Assembly (NCBI RefSeq): GCF_036850765.1
Contig: NC_089492.1
Span: forward strand, 162,934,296-162,998,295
Direction: 5' to 3'
Source of the DNA: Saccopteryx bilineata
Taxonomy: Eukaryota > Chordata > Mammalia > Chiroptera > Emballonuridae
Length of the DNA stretch: 64,000 nt
Shown piece by piece: positions 30,777 through 41,915 of the stretch. Position 1 is the first letter of the stretch. Each line of letters starts with the position of its first letter. The notes below the pieces were generated by a model. That model made no database searches. It was not told the origin of the DNA and saw only the letters and a list, made by a program, of their open reading frames with translations. Made by a program: the position numbers and the translations under genes.

Positions 30777-31106
30777 AGCTCTACAGTGGACTGAATGTAT
30801 CCTCAGAAATTTGAAAGCCTAATCCCAATTAGATGGGATTTGGAGGTGGGGCCTTTAGGAAAAAATTAGAATAAAGTTTGTACCCATATAGTAAGAGACC
30901 AGAGAGCTAGCTCACTCTTTCTACCATGTGAGGATAGAACAAGAAGTCGGCTCTCTGCAACACTGAGGGATACCCTCACCAGAGCCCAACCACACTGGTA
31001 CCATGATCTTGGGCTTCCAGCCTCCGGGCCATGAGAAATAAATTTTTATTGTTTAAAGGCCACCCAGTCCTTGGTACTTTGTTATAATAGCCCAAACTAA
31101 GACAGG
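30777..31106 (+). mobile_element. MLT1-like solo LTR (ERVL-MaLR)
   Basis: Forward landmarks of mammalian MaLR LTRs are present in order: GTGGACTGAATGTATCCTCA, TTGGAGGTGGGGCCTTTAGG, TCTACCATGTGAGGATAGAA, CTCACCAGAGCCCAAC, TGATCTTGGGCTTCCAGCCT, the poly-A signal in AGAAATAAATTTTTATTG and the end AAGACAG. No internal region or coding sequence accompanies it. Confidence 0.85.
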
Positions 31107-31229
31107 ATCCTACTGAAGAATTATAAAAGAAATATTTAAAAATTTAACATCATAAACCCATTATTAAAAAAGCATGATATATATTTTAGAAATAAGTAAA
31201 ATATTCTGTAGAAATTCAGGGACAGGGGA

Positions 31230-31640
31230 CTAAATCAGACCTGGATCCTGTCCTCAAATCATCAGTGACATAATAGGGAATAAAAAGCCATAAATAAATA
31301 GCTATGATGCAAAATGGAAATAAAAAATAGAATGACATAAAAGATAATAGAGTTAGGTTCTATAGAATTTCAGGAGATGAGAAATTCCTAAAAGATGGAG
31401 GAATCAATGGAAGATACAAAGGAAGGGGCATTTGATCTGGGCATTAAAGAATGTTAGGATTTGATATGTGGAGAAAGGAGGAAAGAGAAAAAAGTAAGCA
31501 AAGGTATGGGAGGAGCGTGGCTTTTACAGAGCAAACTAACACTTGGACTGGACTGGAAGGCATGTGAAGAACATTAGTGGGCATTAATGCAAGAAGTTAA
31601 GCAGAACTAAATCACAAAGGGCCTGAAGCCTGGTCACAAC
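31230..31640. repeat. Probable ancient mammalian repeat
   Basis: Blocks such as CATTTGATCTGGGCATTAAA, GAATGTTAGGATTTGATA and CACAAAGGGCCTGAAG resemble a widespread old mammalian repeat (possibly L2-related). I could not fix the family or ends. Confidence 0.35.
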
Positions 31641-33638
31641 ATGGCATGAAGCAGCTGTCCTCCAGCTCCCCTGTTAGCCTTCCTCTGTTTCTGACAGGAT
31701 TTTTTCCAAAAAGTTGTCGTTCTGACTCCCCACTCAATGCCACAGCCTTATTTAAATCAGGCCTGACACCCACACCTCTCTCCTCTCTTTCCCAGGACAT
31801 TTCCCTTCAAGCCCTGACAGGATGCACAGAGCAGCCTGAGCACCAGGTTCCCACTTTTGCAGATCTTACCGAGAGACTTGTGGTGTGGCAGCTTGCCAGG
31901 CCCTGATCACTTAGTCTGGGGAACCCACCACAGGGGAGTTAATCTGACGTGCAGAATGAGCCCTCTCCAAAGGCTCTGCTGGGGCATCAGTGCTAAATTG
32001 TACCTGACATTTAATTCCAGCTTTGGGCAGTTCCCTGTGAAACTTGACTTCAGTGAGACATTGATCAGCCTGCAACTCTTCATGAGCTTTGACACAATCA
32101 ATTTTCTCCAGTGGATTGGGCAATCATTAGCTGACTTACAGAAAAGCCTGGGTCACGCACAGCTTTCTACAGGCCTCGAAGCTGCATGCCGGGAGGAAAT
32201 GATGAAAAATTGCTGCTGGCAAGTGACTGCCCCCTTCCCTGCTGAACATAACCAACAGGAGTCTACAGAGTGCAGACCCACTTTCTGTCTCATCACCTTG
32301 GAAATCTGGGTCTTTGAGAGCATTAAGCAAATCATGCGGTTGATTTAGGAAAAGGAGACAAAGTTGAATGAAACTCTACTCAGTGGAGGTGTCCTTTACA
32401 ACCATGTCTTATACTCCCAAATGTCCTTAGTTTACTCTCTCCATCCTTCTTACCTTGAACTATCTAGAGATGGAACAAAAACTAAGGCTCTTGATTAATG
32501 TGAATCCCTATAACTTACTATGAGGTTTTTGGTCAGTGAATCAATAAGCACCGATTGTGTTCTCGGAAACACTGCAAAGGCAAACAGGTTTTTAAGCCAC
32601 TAACTCCCACGTTTATATGCAGAACTGCCCTGCGCCAAGGCAGAACAAACAGATGTCTTCCTGTTTATAGGGTGACTCATGGGATATGAAAAGGCTTGCT
32701 TCTCCCCAAACATGAACCTCATTATCAGAAACATGTCAACATTTACTCCTGCCTCTGTGCCCAGTGGTCAGCAGGATACCTGCGATGCATTCCACACTCA
32801 ATAAAAAATATTGAATGAATGAATAATTCAGGAGTGATATTTGTGATATTTGAGTTTTTCCTATGATAAAAGTGTAACTAGAAGAGTTTCTAGAAAACTC
32901 CCTAAGAAACATACATACTAGCTTATTGTCACACCTATCTGTGTTAGCACAGCATAGCATATATGATATATGTTGTATTTCCGGGGTGACTAAGCTTCGT
33001 TTATTCAGGCATTTTAGAATGTGAAGCAGGACAGGTAAGTGTGAAGGTGAAGGAGCAGTCTTAGAGCAGTATTGTCACTGTCTCTGCAAACACAGGTACA
33101 ATGTGCAGGGAGCCCTGAGTCACCCCACTGCAGCACTGCAGAGCACATGTGCCCTACCCTCCCGACCGGGACAGCGGGGGCTTTCAAACCACTCGCTGCC
33201 CACCACTTGAAAGACTTCATTAGCGCTCCCTGAGCATGTCTTCTGTTTTTGCTTACCTAAACCACAGGCCCTCTGCATTCTCACAGAAGATGCTGGCTTC
33301 TATCCTTTGAGGAAAGATCTGTGGGCCCCGAACTAAACGGGCTTTGAATTACCTTCTCGGGGAAAGTTGGCACCTCCTAAGGCACAACCAGCTAGCTGGC
33401 CATAAACTGGCAGATGGTACGAGATGGGCCCGCTCAGCCTACCAGGCACTCGGAATTCAAGAGGATCTGCAGCATACCCAGGCACTTGGTAGATATTCAG
33501 TGAAGTTTTCCGAAGGAATTAATGTCATTTCATTAGGTATTGAAAATCTATTTTATTACATCTATAACAGATGTTCTTGTATTGTATGTCTTTCAGAGGA
33601 GAAAGAGCTTTAGGTTTGAAATTAAAATGTAGATGTCA
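31641..33638. other. Repeat-poor, GC-richer block; no gene proven
   Basis: The sequence has balanced base composition and few stops between 31640 and 32350, with a 163-codon frame at 31857-32348 (+) and smaller frames on minus. None shows a domain, a signal peptide or a splice pattern that I can defend. The tract 33100-33345 is GC-rich. A possible L2 or MIR tail (ACTCAATAAAAAATATTGAA) is at 32795-32820. Could be a conserved non-coding element. Confidence 0.4.
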
Positions 33639-33810
33639 GTCCTGCCTCTGCCCATCTTGGACTTGTCTCTAACATCTCTGGCTTCAGTTTCCTTGGCCGT
33701 GAAATGGGTGTGATAGATTTGCTGCCTCATTTGCAGTTTTTAAAGAAATTCAGCAAGATAATCAATATTAAAGCTCTGTGGAAAACTGTAATTTACTCAA
33801 TAAATAAAAT
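33639..33810 (+). repeat. MIR SINE relic
   Basis: Forward MIR right half: TCAGTCCTGCCTCTGCC, CTCTGGCTTCAGTTTCC, GCCGTGAAATGGGTGTGATA and a tail with TATTAAAGCTCTGTG. Confidence 0.75.
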
Positions 33811-33999
33811 GTAAGCTTTCATTGATACAGAAATGATACAGTTTAACAGTACAATTAATTTGTATTTGAAGTTGAAATGGGATTGTTGGTACATGATTTT
33901 TCATGCACTGCTGAAAACCCTAGTTAGCATAATAAGCATGCTGCTTAGAGAGAAGGAGCATAGTAGTAATCAAAACAGGTTTTTTTCTAATACAAGCTG

Positions 34000-34155
34000 T
34001 CATATGCTCAATATGATCTTGGAAAAATCACTTAGCTTCTGCAAGCCTCAATTCCTCCTTCTCTTAAAATTGATAATACTTGTTCTGTTTATCTCACTGA
34101 TACTGGTGAGAGTCAATTCAAATGCTAACTAGAAATACACTTTGAAAAGTATCAG
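34000..34155 (+). repeat. MIR SINE relic
   Basis: Forward MIR motifs: GATCTTGGAAAAATCACTTA, CTGCAAGCCTCAATTCCTCC, CTTAAAATTGATAATACTTG and ACTTTGAAAAGTATCAGG. Confidence 0.7.
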
Positions 34156-35674
34156 GAACAGTTAAAATGTAAGACATATTTTTGTGTTTTTCTTTTTAAA
34201 AAGTGTGAACCTTCCCTTGATATTATTCAGTGAAAAAACTACATTTACTCACCTGACAGAAGAGTCTCCCCAAATAGGGATTCTGACTCAGACTGTCTGC
34301 CTCTGAACACAACTCTCCTGTTTATTTAGAAAGGCTAGGAAGCATGCTTATCAATAGGGAAAACATCTGTTATTGATATTAGCTAGTGTTTGTTAAAAAT
34401 ACTCATGCGATAGCAACAAAGTAGTAGCCCTGGTTTCCATGGTCATTCTCAGCTCCATGTCTCCCTTAGAAAGGAACAAACTCACCAGCCATTGTTCTGC
34501 CAGGACAATAACACCAGCAACTGTAACAAACGCCCAATTTCCAGTGGTTTAATAAACCCAGAGTTACTTCTTACTGATGTCACATTCTGATACAGGTCTC
34601 CATTAAGCATAACTCAGGAACCCAGGTTGCCTCTCATGTGTGGCCCAGCCATTGTTCAATGATCAGATGGGGTAAAAAGAAAATATAGAAAGCCTATCAA
34701 ATACTCACCAAGTATCACTTCTCACAATCCACCAGCTACACTAGTCATATATCAACTAACTGAAAGAGTGATTGGGCAAGGCAGAGGAGCACAGGGATCA
34801 TGGTGGGCACTGACAGTCTCCACTGGACTCCATGATTATGAGTCCTAGCCATGGTTCAGCAAACTACTTTCTGGTCCTACAGTCATAACCGTAGCACATT
34901 CACCCAGATGGAAACATTCAGTGGTGCCATTCTTCATGAAGATGGGATGGGATGAGATAAGAAGAAATGACATAGCTGGTATAGACCGACTCCTTACAAA
35001 TGTCTGTATATACCAGCATCTGCAGAAATCCTGGCTTAAAGCTAATGAGCAATATTTCTGTTGACTAACAGGCACAGAAAACTGACACAACAGAAGAATG
35101 ACAGGAGAGAGTGACTATCTAAGGAAGATGTTTCTTCCACCAAACATAGGCTTAAGTTGTGTGGTTCTCAGATTGGGATCATGAAAGCATCACAAGATTG
35201 GGATGAGGTGGAGAGTGATCCTCCTTTCTTACTTCTGTTAATTTGGTTCCAGACTTAAACAGGTATAAACTATCAATACTTTCTTTTCTCCCAAGCTTTC
35301 TGCTCTTTTTTTCCCTCTCTCTTTCTACTTTCTCCTTCAACTTTCATTTTATCTTTCATAATTCCCTCCTTGCTTTTCTTTCTCTCTCTTAGTACCAAGT
35401 GGGATAAGGATTGCAAAAGATGTGGTCAAGATTTGACATATGTTTAATGTTGAACAAATGTGGGCAAACCTGAAGTGTAGTCAGTTACTAAAGAGAATGC
35501 TAGGTCTAAAAAGGACTCTACAAATTGTGAATTCATGAACAAGTAGTACAAGTAGCAATTTTTCACCCAACGATTATGATTTAAACCCTACCCATTCATA
35601 TTATTTCTTATAGATACTGCTGTTTTGTGTAAGATTCTGCACAAGAAAATTTGGGAAAAAGTGGTGTAGACCAA
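34156..35674. other. Mostly unique DNA with a possible old repeat
   Basis: The section about 34510-34700 (AACTGTAACAAACGCCCAAT, CAGTGGTTTAATAAACCCAG) resembles a dispersed mammalian repeat but is too worn to name. The stretch 35290-35390 is a CT-rich low-complexity tract. No gene is visible. Confidence 0.4.
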
Positions 35675-35770
35675 TTCTCTTATTTTATGAATATGAAAAT
35701 GAGCCATGGAAGAGAAGGTGGCTTAGCCAAGGTCATAGAGTACATGAGTAAGTATATGAATGACCAGACA
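35675..35770 (+). repeat. MIR SINE relic (right half)
   Basis: TTATTTTATGAATATGAAAA followed by GGTGGCTTAGCCAAGGTCAT matches the MIR core and right half. Short and diverged. Confidence 0.55.
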
Positions 35771-35784
35771 AGGTAGTCTAGAAC

Positions 35785-35990
35785 TGCACTGCCCAATATG
35801 GTAGCCACTAGACACATGTTGCTGTTGAGTATTTGGCTAGTCCAAACTGGGATGTGTCACAGTATAAAATATGCACTGAATTTCAAAAACTAAGAGTAGA
35901 AAGAACATAAAATATCTCAATAATTTTTGTTTGATTACATGCTGTAATGATATATTTTTAGTACATTAGGTTAAATAAAACACATTATTT
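35785..35990 (-). repeat. DNA-transposon-like mammalian repeat relic
   Basis: GCACTGCCCAATATGGTAGC, CCACTAGACACATGTTGCTG and a later AATTTTTGTTTGATTACATG match a common mammalian repeat recognised by its GTGCTGTCCAATA-type end. The family is not assigned. A type B SINE is inserted at its right edge. Confidence 0.5.
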
Positions 35991-36014
35991 AATTAACCTG
36001 TTTTGTTTATTTTG

Positions 36015-36384
36015 TTGTTGTTGTTTTTTTTGAGGGGTGGGGTTTTTTGTATTTTTCTGAAGTGAGAAACAGGGAGACTGACAGACAGACTCCCACATGC
36101 GCCTGACCGGGATACACCTGGCATGCCCATCTGGGGTGTTGCTCCATTCCAACCAGAGCCACTCTAGCACCTGAGGCAGAGGCGATGGAGCCATCCTCAG
36201 CACCTGGGACAACTTTGCTCCAATGGAGCCTTGGCTGCGGGAGGGGAAGAGAGAGACAGAGAGAAAGAAGAGGGGGAGGGGTGGAGAAGCAGATGGGTGC
36301 TTCTCCTGTGTGCCCTGACTGGAAATCGAACCTGGGACTCCACACACCGGGCGGATGCTCTACTGCTGAGCCTACCTGCCAGGG
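36015..36384 (-). mobile_element. Type B tRNA-derived SINE (older of a pair)
   Basis: The minus-strand head starts near 36384 (CCCTGGCAGGTAGGCTCAGC), followed by B box GGTTCGATTTC, body and T-rich tail (36005-36050 on plus). The TSD TAACCTGTTTT is at 35994-36004 and 36385-36395. The CTCF-core-like block has decayed in this copy. Confidence 0.88.
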
Positions 36385-36402
36385 TAACCTGTTTTTATTT
36401 TT

Positions 36403-36788
36403 TTATTTTTTATTTTTTTTCTGAAGCTGGAAACGGGGAGAGACAGTCAGACAGACTCCTGCATGCGCCCGACCAGGATCCACCTGGCACGCCCACCAGG
36501 GGCGACGCTCTGCCCACCAGGGGGCGATGCTTTGCCCCTCTGGGGTGTCGCTCTGCCAGACCAGAGCCACTATAGCGCCTGGGGCAGAGGCCAAGGAGCC
36601 ATCCCCAGCGCCCGGGCCATCTTTGCTCCAATGGAGCCTTGGCTGCGGGAGGGGAAGAGAGAGACAGAGAGGAAGGGGGGGTTGGAGAAGAAAATGGGCG
36701 CTTCTCCTATGTGCCCTGGCCGGGAATCGAACCCAGGTCCCCCACACGCCAGGCCAACGCTTTACCGCTGAGCCAACCGGCCAGGGCC
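36403..36788 (-). mobile_element. Type B tRNA-derived SINE (younger of a pair)
   Basis: The head starts at 36788 on minus (GGCCCTGGCCGGTTGGCTCA), with B box GGTTCGATTCC. The exact 16-bp TSD ACCTGTTTTTATTTTT is at 36387-36402 and 36789-36804, overlapping the TSD of the neighbouring SINE, so it inserted later into that duplicated target. Two CTCF-core-like motifs lie at 36493-36504 and 36514-36526. Confidence 0.94.
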
Positions 36789-36804
36789 ACCTGTTTTTAT
36801 TTTT

Positions 36805-37200
36805 AATGGCACTAATAGAAATTGAAAAATTGACTCAAATTTATTTCTGTTATACAGTGCTGAACTATAATACCAGGTTTTTTGCCTCTATCAAAGCTCT
36901 TTTCTATACTACAATAGTACTTTAATTTGCTTTGTTTGTCTGTTCATACGTTTATTTGCTTGATTATTTTCTTAGGTACCAATCATAGCCTAGGCAGGAC
37001 TTCACCATTTTTGGCAACCTTAAATTGAAGAAATGTAGTTAGAAGATCTGGCCATCCTGCTTAGCTGCAAATCTGAAAACTCGACACTGAGATAGTTACT
37101 TGTGTGTGCTCCTTGTGCCAGTCTAGTTTTGCCTAGAAAGATACAGGCAGCTCTGGAACATAGGTTCCATGTGTTAATCTGGCCCTCACACCAAATATTT
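36805..37200. other. Unique DNA, no gene recognised
   Basis: No element or exon that I can support. Confidence 0.4.
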
Positions 37201-37201
37201 T

Positions 37202-37383
37202 ACTAAGTACAGTGTCTGCTAACTCGGTGAGAACTCATGGGCAGTTCACGACCCAACAAATGCTAATGCTGCTCACCTGTCCTCAGGAAAACTTGGCCTC
37301 ATGGTCCGGGCAGTTTGTCGTTATTGAAACAGGAAAACAAATGCTAGTACTACTCATCTTCTTTTCTAACACCACCTGCTTTC
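37202..37383 (+). repeat. LTR-like repeat copy 1, left part
   Basis: It aligns with 39980-40170: GTCTGCTAACTCGGTGAGAA versus GTCTGCCAACTCATTGGGAA, then CACCTGTCCTCAGGAAAACT versus CACCTGACCTCAGGAAGACT, and the GTTATTGAAACAGGAAAACA block. An old L1/SINE pair interrupts it. The right part is at 38101-38165. The family is not known to me. Confidence 0.55.
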
Positions 37384-37931
37384 ATTTTTAAATTTTTTTT
37401 AATTTTGAAATTAAATTGAATAGGGTGACATTGATCAATAAGAGTGTATAGGTTTCAGGTGAACATCTCTACAGCATTTGAACTGTTGTGTTGTGTGCTC
37501 ATCACACAAAGTCAAATCACTTTTCATCGCTGCATACTAGTCCCTCTTTACTCTCCTTCCTCCTCCCCCTGCTAACTACTTCACTTTTATCTATGTCCAT
37601 GAGTCTCAATTTTATATCCCATCTATGTGAAATATATATTTCTCCCTCTTGACTCCCCTCCTTCCTGCCTTCCTCTCCCTGGTAACCACTTAATCCATGA
37701 GTCTCATTTTTATATCCACTTATATGTGAAATCATATAGTTCTTAGCTTTTCCTGATTTTCTTATTTCACTTAGTATAATGTTTTTGATGTCCATCCGTG
37801 TTGTCATAAATGGCAATATGTCATCATTTATTATAGCTGAGCAGTATTCCATTGTATATATGTACCACATCCTCTTGATCCAATCCTCTATCGAGGGACA
37901 CTTTGGTTGTTTTCATGTCATGGCCACCATG
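37384..37931 (-). mobile_element. Old L1 3' end (3' UTR plus ORF2 C-terminus)
   Basis: The plus strand reads from a T-rich tail through AATAGGGTGACATTGATCAA, then a partly duplicated C-rich section (two GTAACCACTT-like blocks), into decayed ORF2 that on minus gives MWYIYTMEYCSAIINDD and IILSEIRKSGKAKNYM. The 5' truncation point meets a SINE relic at 37932. It is a distinct older sub-type from L1-I/II. Confidence 0.85.
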
Positions 37932-38100
37932 ATTTGATTTTAGAGAGGAAAGGAGGGAGAGAGAGAGAGAAACATGATTTGTTGTTCTACTTATTACATT
38001 CATTCATTGGTTATTCTTGTATGTGCCTTAACCAGGGATCAAACCTGCAACCTTTGCATATCAGGGTGATGCTGTAACCAACTGAGCTATCCTGCCAAGG
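37932..38100 (-). mobile_element. Older tRNA-derived SINE
   Basis: Minus-strand head GCCTTGGCAGGATAGCTCAG, A box with TTGGTTACAGC and B box GGTTTGATCCC, and a GA-rich end at 37940-37972. The repeat ACCAC(C/T)TGCTTTC at 37371-37383 and 38101-38113 brackets this SINE together with the L1, so the L1 probably inserted into the SINE tail. Confidence 0.7.
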
Positions 38101-38165
38101 CACCACTTGCTTTCTATATAATTTCTTAATTGAATTCCTCCTCGATAGGAACTGAAATAGGAAAG
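38101..38165 (+). repeat. LTR-like repeat copy 1, right part
   Basis: CCACTTGCTTTCTATATAAT continues the alignment with copy 2 (CATCCTGCTTTCTATATGAT at 40160-40180), through CCTCCTCGATAGGAA. Confidence 0.5.
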
Positions 38166-39715
38166 AGCTCACAGGGCTAGGATCAGTGTCTTTTATTTCA
38201 TTGTGAACTCAGAGGAAAGTAAAAAGGGAAAAACTTCCTTGAAACAAAGCAGAGAAAAGCAGAAGAGAATGCAACCTTCTGGTACTATGGTCTTGCCATG
38301 TTTCTCTTTTCTTGGCTTCTTGTCTCTTTTATCCTGGCTTCACTCTACCAGCCTATTTTGTTCTCAGTGTTTGTCATTATAGATTAGGTGGTAGAAAGGA
38401 AGAATATCTGTTAATACAGCCAAAATCCGAGGCAATCCCCAGTGTAAAAGCAGACCACTTGATTTCCAATAGCACAGTCTTTCAATCAGACAGAATCTGT
38501 TTGGCTTGCTAAATGCAAAGGCTCGAATCTGTGTGGTATTCTGAGGGGAAAATAAATTGACCTCATACAGCCAGCCCTGCAACATCACTGCCCTGACACA
38601 TATTCAAAAGCATTTGATCCAACTCTGCATTCAGAGAAAGTGAAAAGTCCTCCTTCTTAAGGATATTACTTCTGTACACAGCGTCCTTGGAACTCCAGCC
38701 CAGTCAGAGATACCTGATCAGTAGTTAGCCATTTTACTTTTATTAATTTCCATCTCACTGATCCTTGTTGTAATCCTTTAATAGGAGCCTCTCTGTCATA
38801 AGGTCATGAATCAGAGGTTAAGTTGCCACCAGGGACTTCATTGTTATTAGCAAACTCTGCCTTCTGAGTGTCTGCAGTATTGGCATCTTTTGAATATCCC
38901 TTCCAACACTGTTGAGTGCCCCTTTCACTTTTGCAAGAACTTCAAAGAGAAGCATTTTTATTAAGACATATGTTCTGAAACTGGCAAAGGAAGTCTGGGT
39001 GGGTTGGCTGAGGAGGCATTTTCCCCTCCTTCAAGATTTATTCTTTGAAAGAACAAATGCTGTTCACTTAGCCACCACTGTTACCCTTGACCCAAAAAAT
39101 GAAGAATAGAGGTGATCCTAGAGAAAGAAAGAGAACCAGTTCCAACTTAGCTGATCAGAAGGATTTTATATTTTAAGGATACACCTAATTCCTGCCACTC
39201 CAAAACAGCAGAATAGACCCTTCCCAAATTGTCAAAGCCAGGCCATAAAAACAACAGCTGTCACCTGGGTCCCTACCCTGCCTCTCCTTCAGCTTCTGCA
39301 TGCCATCTTAGATGATCATCAGCCACATTTTGGCCCTGACCCCAAGAGTTCCAGCACATTCTCCTGAACATTCTGTCACATTATTCCCAAGAGCATCTGT
39401 TCAAGGGCATTAATGTCTCACTTTAACTCAAATCACTTTATCCCTGCTTTACTCTGAATAAAAACAAGAAAGGAGGTGGGAGGGAATGGAGGGAGATGGG
39501 GGAGGGGGGTTGTAGCAGTTCCCAGACAGTATGACTAGCTCAGGGAAGGAGTAGAAAGGAAGAAGAAATAATCTATATTGAACCCTAGCAAACCAATTTG
39601 TTGAGTTATCAGATATAGGAATAAGTCTTGATTTTACAGAAAGTGTAAAGCAATGAATGTAAATCCACCTTTTAGGATGCTATTGGGAATTCAACTCCCT
39701 TGGCCTCTCTCTATA
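38166..39715. other. Repeat-poor DNA, no gene recognised
   Basis: About 1.5 kb without a named element. A G-rich run (39474-39510) contains several GGG blocks. Open frames are short and not credible as genes. Confidence 0.45.
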
Positions 39716-40515
39716 TTAGCTTTATATTACTGTATAACAAATTACTCTAAAATTTAGAGTCTCAAAATAAACCACACATTTATTTCACAGTTTCTTTGGG
39801 TCATATATCCAGGTCTGGCTTAGATAAGCATATTTGGCTTAAATTCTCTCTTGAGGTTGTAGTCACAGGCCAGGGCTGTGGTCTCCTCTGAATACTTGGC
39901 TGTGGAGAATCCACTTTCAGACTCACTTATACGATTGTTAGCAGAGCACAATCCTGCACACCAAGAATTCTGGTAGGTCCAGAGTCTGCCAACTCATTGG
40001 GAATCCCTGTTCAGGATAGGATACAGTAAATGCTGAGCTGTCCACCTGACCTCAGGAAGACTTGGCCTTGGGAAAACTTCATTTGGAGATATAATTGTTA
40101 TTAAAACAGAAAAAAGAAAAACAACTACTAGTCTGACTACTCAGTCTTCTCTCCAGTGCCATCCTGCTTTCTATATGATCTTTATATTGAGGTCTCTTCA
40201 TGGGGATGCCTAATTACATAGCAGCTAGCTTTTCCCAGGATGAGCCATCCAAACGACAGAGTATCCCCAAAATGCAAGCCACAGTCTTTCCTAACCTAAT
40301 CTTAGGAGATTAGGTTAATTTTCTAACAATTATATCTCCAAACAAAGCTTATAAAAGACGGATGTAACTTACAAGTATATTTCAACCCTTTTACCATAGT
40401 CTATTCATTAGCCATAGATCAATTAGTGCAAGTCACAGTCAAGGAGAGAATTACACAAGGAAATGAATGTGAGGGATCATCAAGATCATCTTAGAGGCCA
40501 CCTGCTACATCCCCT
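39716..40515 (+). repeat. Mammalian-wide repeat, split by LTR-like copy 2
   Basis: It opens with TACTGTATAACAAATTACTC and CAAAATAAACCACACATTTA, and closes with GTGCAAGTCACAGTCAAG and GATCATCTTAGAGGCCACC. Another copy is at 41385-41915 and a third, worn copy at about 59540-60250. This beginning and end are common in mammals, but I am not sure of the family name. The LTR-like copy (39935-40330) is inserted within it. Confidence 0.55.
39935..40330 (+). repeat. LTR-like repeat copy 2
   Basis: Homologous to 37202-37383 plus 38101-38165. The two copies share the order GTCTGC-AACTC, CACCTG-CCTCAGGAA, GTTATT-AAACAG, CTACTC-TCTTCT and CCTGCTTTCTATAT. Its boundaries inside the surrounding repeat are approximate. 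Confidence 0.5.
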
Positions 40516-40631
40516 TCCATTGATTCATTCTAATGTGAAGGTTTTAGGTCTTATGTGAATTGACAGAATGTGTTTCTTAAAGTTTTATAGATCAATTAGA
40601 GGTAAGATATAAAAAATATTACTACTTGATG

Positions 40632-40942
40632 GGGCACACAGGAGAAGCGCCCATCTGCTTCTCCACTCCTCCCCCTCTCCTTCCTCTCTGTCTCTCTCTT
40701 CCCCTCCCGCAGCTGAGGCTCCATTGGAGCAAAGATGACCCGGGCACTGAGGATGGCTCTGTGGCCTCTGCCTCAGGCGCTAGAATGGCTCTAGATGCAA
40801 CAGAGCAACACCCCAGAGGGGCAGAGCATCGCCCCCTGGTGGGCATGCCGGGTGGATCCTGGTCGGGCGCATGCGGGAGTCTGTCTGACTGCCTCCCTGT
40901 TTCCAGCTTCGAAAAAATGAAAAAATGAAAAAAAAAACAGAA
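40632..40942 (+). mobile_element. Type B SINE lacking its tRNA head
   Basis: It begins within the family consensus at GGGCACACAGGAGAAGCGCC, just after the B box, and runs to an A-rich tail. The 21-bp perfect TSD (ends ATATTACTACTTGATG) is at 40611-40631 and 40943-40963, so the truncation occurred during insertion. Without boxes A and B it has no pol III promoter. One CTCF-core-like motif is at 40830-40842. Confidence 0.93.
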
Positions 40943-40963
40943 AAAAAATATTACTACTTGATG

Positions 40964-41384
40964 ATTTACCCAAAAACAGGATTGAAAGCAATTTTGTTGA
41001 AATAGAGTGGTTCAACAACAATTTGGTCAAAATAAATCCTAGACACTAAGAAATAGAAATATAAAAGCAAGTAAAAATAGAACCTTCCCAAATTCTCACA
41101 GGCAGATGAAAATTTCTAAATATTCATAAGGAGTTGCAAAAAACTTTCCAGGGTGTACAAAAATAAACTATACCTTGACCCTAGAGACAGGCTATTTATA
41201 TTCCAAAAAATTAATTGTATTGGTCAACTTGCTTCATAATAAATTGCATTTGGCTAAATTGCTGTTAACTGAATCACTCTATCCCATAGTGGGAAAAGAA
41301 AAGTAACTCACTTGGGAGCAAGCTTGTTGAATTTTTTATCAAGATTTCTAGGGTAGGTGACTAGTGTTAGAAGGCTGAAAGATG
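40964..41384. other. Unique DNA, no gene recognised
   Basis: AT-rich sequence with no element or exon that I can support. Confidence 0.4.
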
Positions 41385-41915
41385 GTGCTAAATAACAAAT
41401 TACCCTAAAACTTAGTGATTTAAACTAGCAACAATAATTTATCATATCTTGTAGTATCTGTAGGCCAAGAGTTTGGAAAGGACTAAGCCAAAAGTTTATA
41501 CCTAGGTCCTCTCGTATAGTTGCTGCCATATACATATCAGCTAGGGCTGCAGTTATGTAAAGGCTTCACTGGGGAGGCAGCCACTTCCTAAGTGGCTTAA
41601 TCACATGGGTGTCAAGTTAGTTCTAGCTGCTGGTGGGAACCTCAAATTCTCCTCACATGAATATATCCATGGAACTTTTGGGTGTATTAAAGTATGGCTG
41701 CTAGCTTCCCCCAAAGTCAGAGATTTAAGACACCTTGACACTAAGGTTGAAGTTGCAATGCCTTTTCTGACTTAGCCTCAATAGTCACTTACCTTCACTT
41801 CCACCATTCTGTTAGTTACACAGGGCCAGCTCTGACTCAAAGTGGGAGGACACAACACAGAGGGTTTCAGGAGGCATGGATCACTAGGAGCCAGCTTGGA
41901 AGCTGGCTATCATAT
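41385..41915 (+). repeat. Mammalian-wide repeat (same family as 39716-40515)
   Basis: It starts GCTAAATAACAAATTACCCT, continues with TTAGTGATTTAAACTAG, GGGCTGCAGTTATGTAAAGG, CTGCTAGCTTCCCCCAAAG and TTCTGTTAGTTACACAGGGC, and ends GGAGCCAGCTTGGAAGCTGG. This copy is the most complete of the three in the window. Confidence 0.55.

Noticed and set aside
31857..32348. 163-codon frame as a possible host gene
   Set aside because: No recognisable domain, no splice or promoter evidence, and comparable frames exist on the opposite strand.
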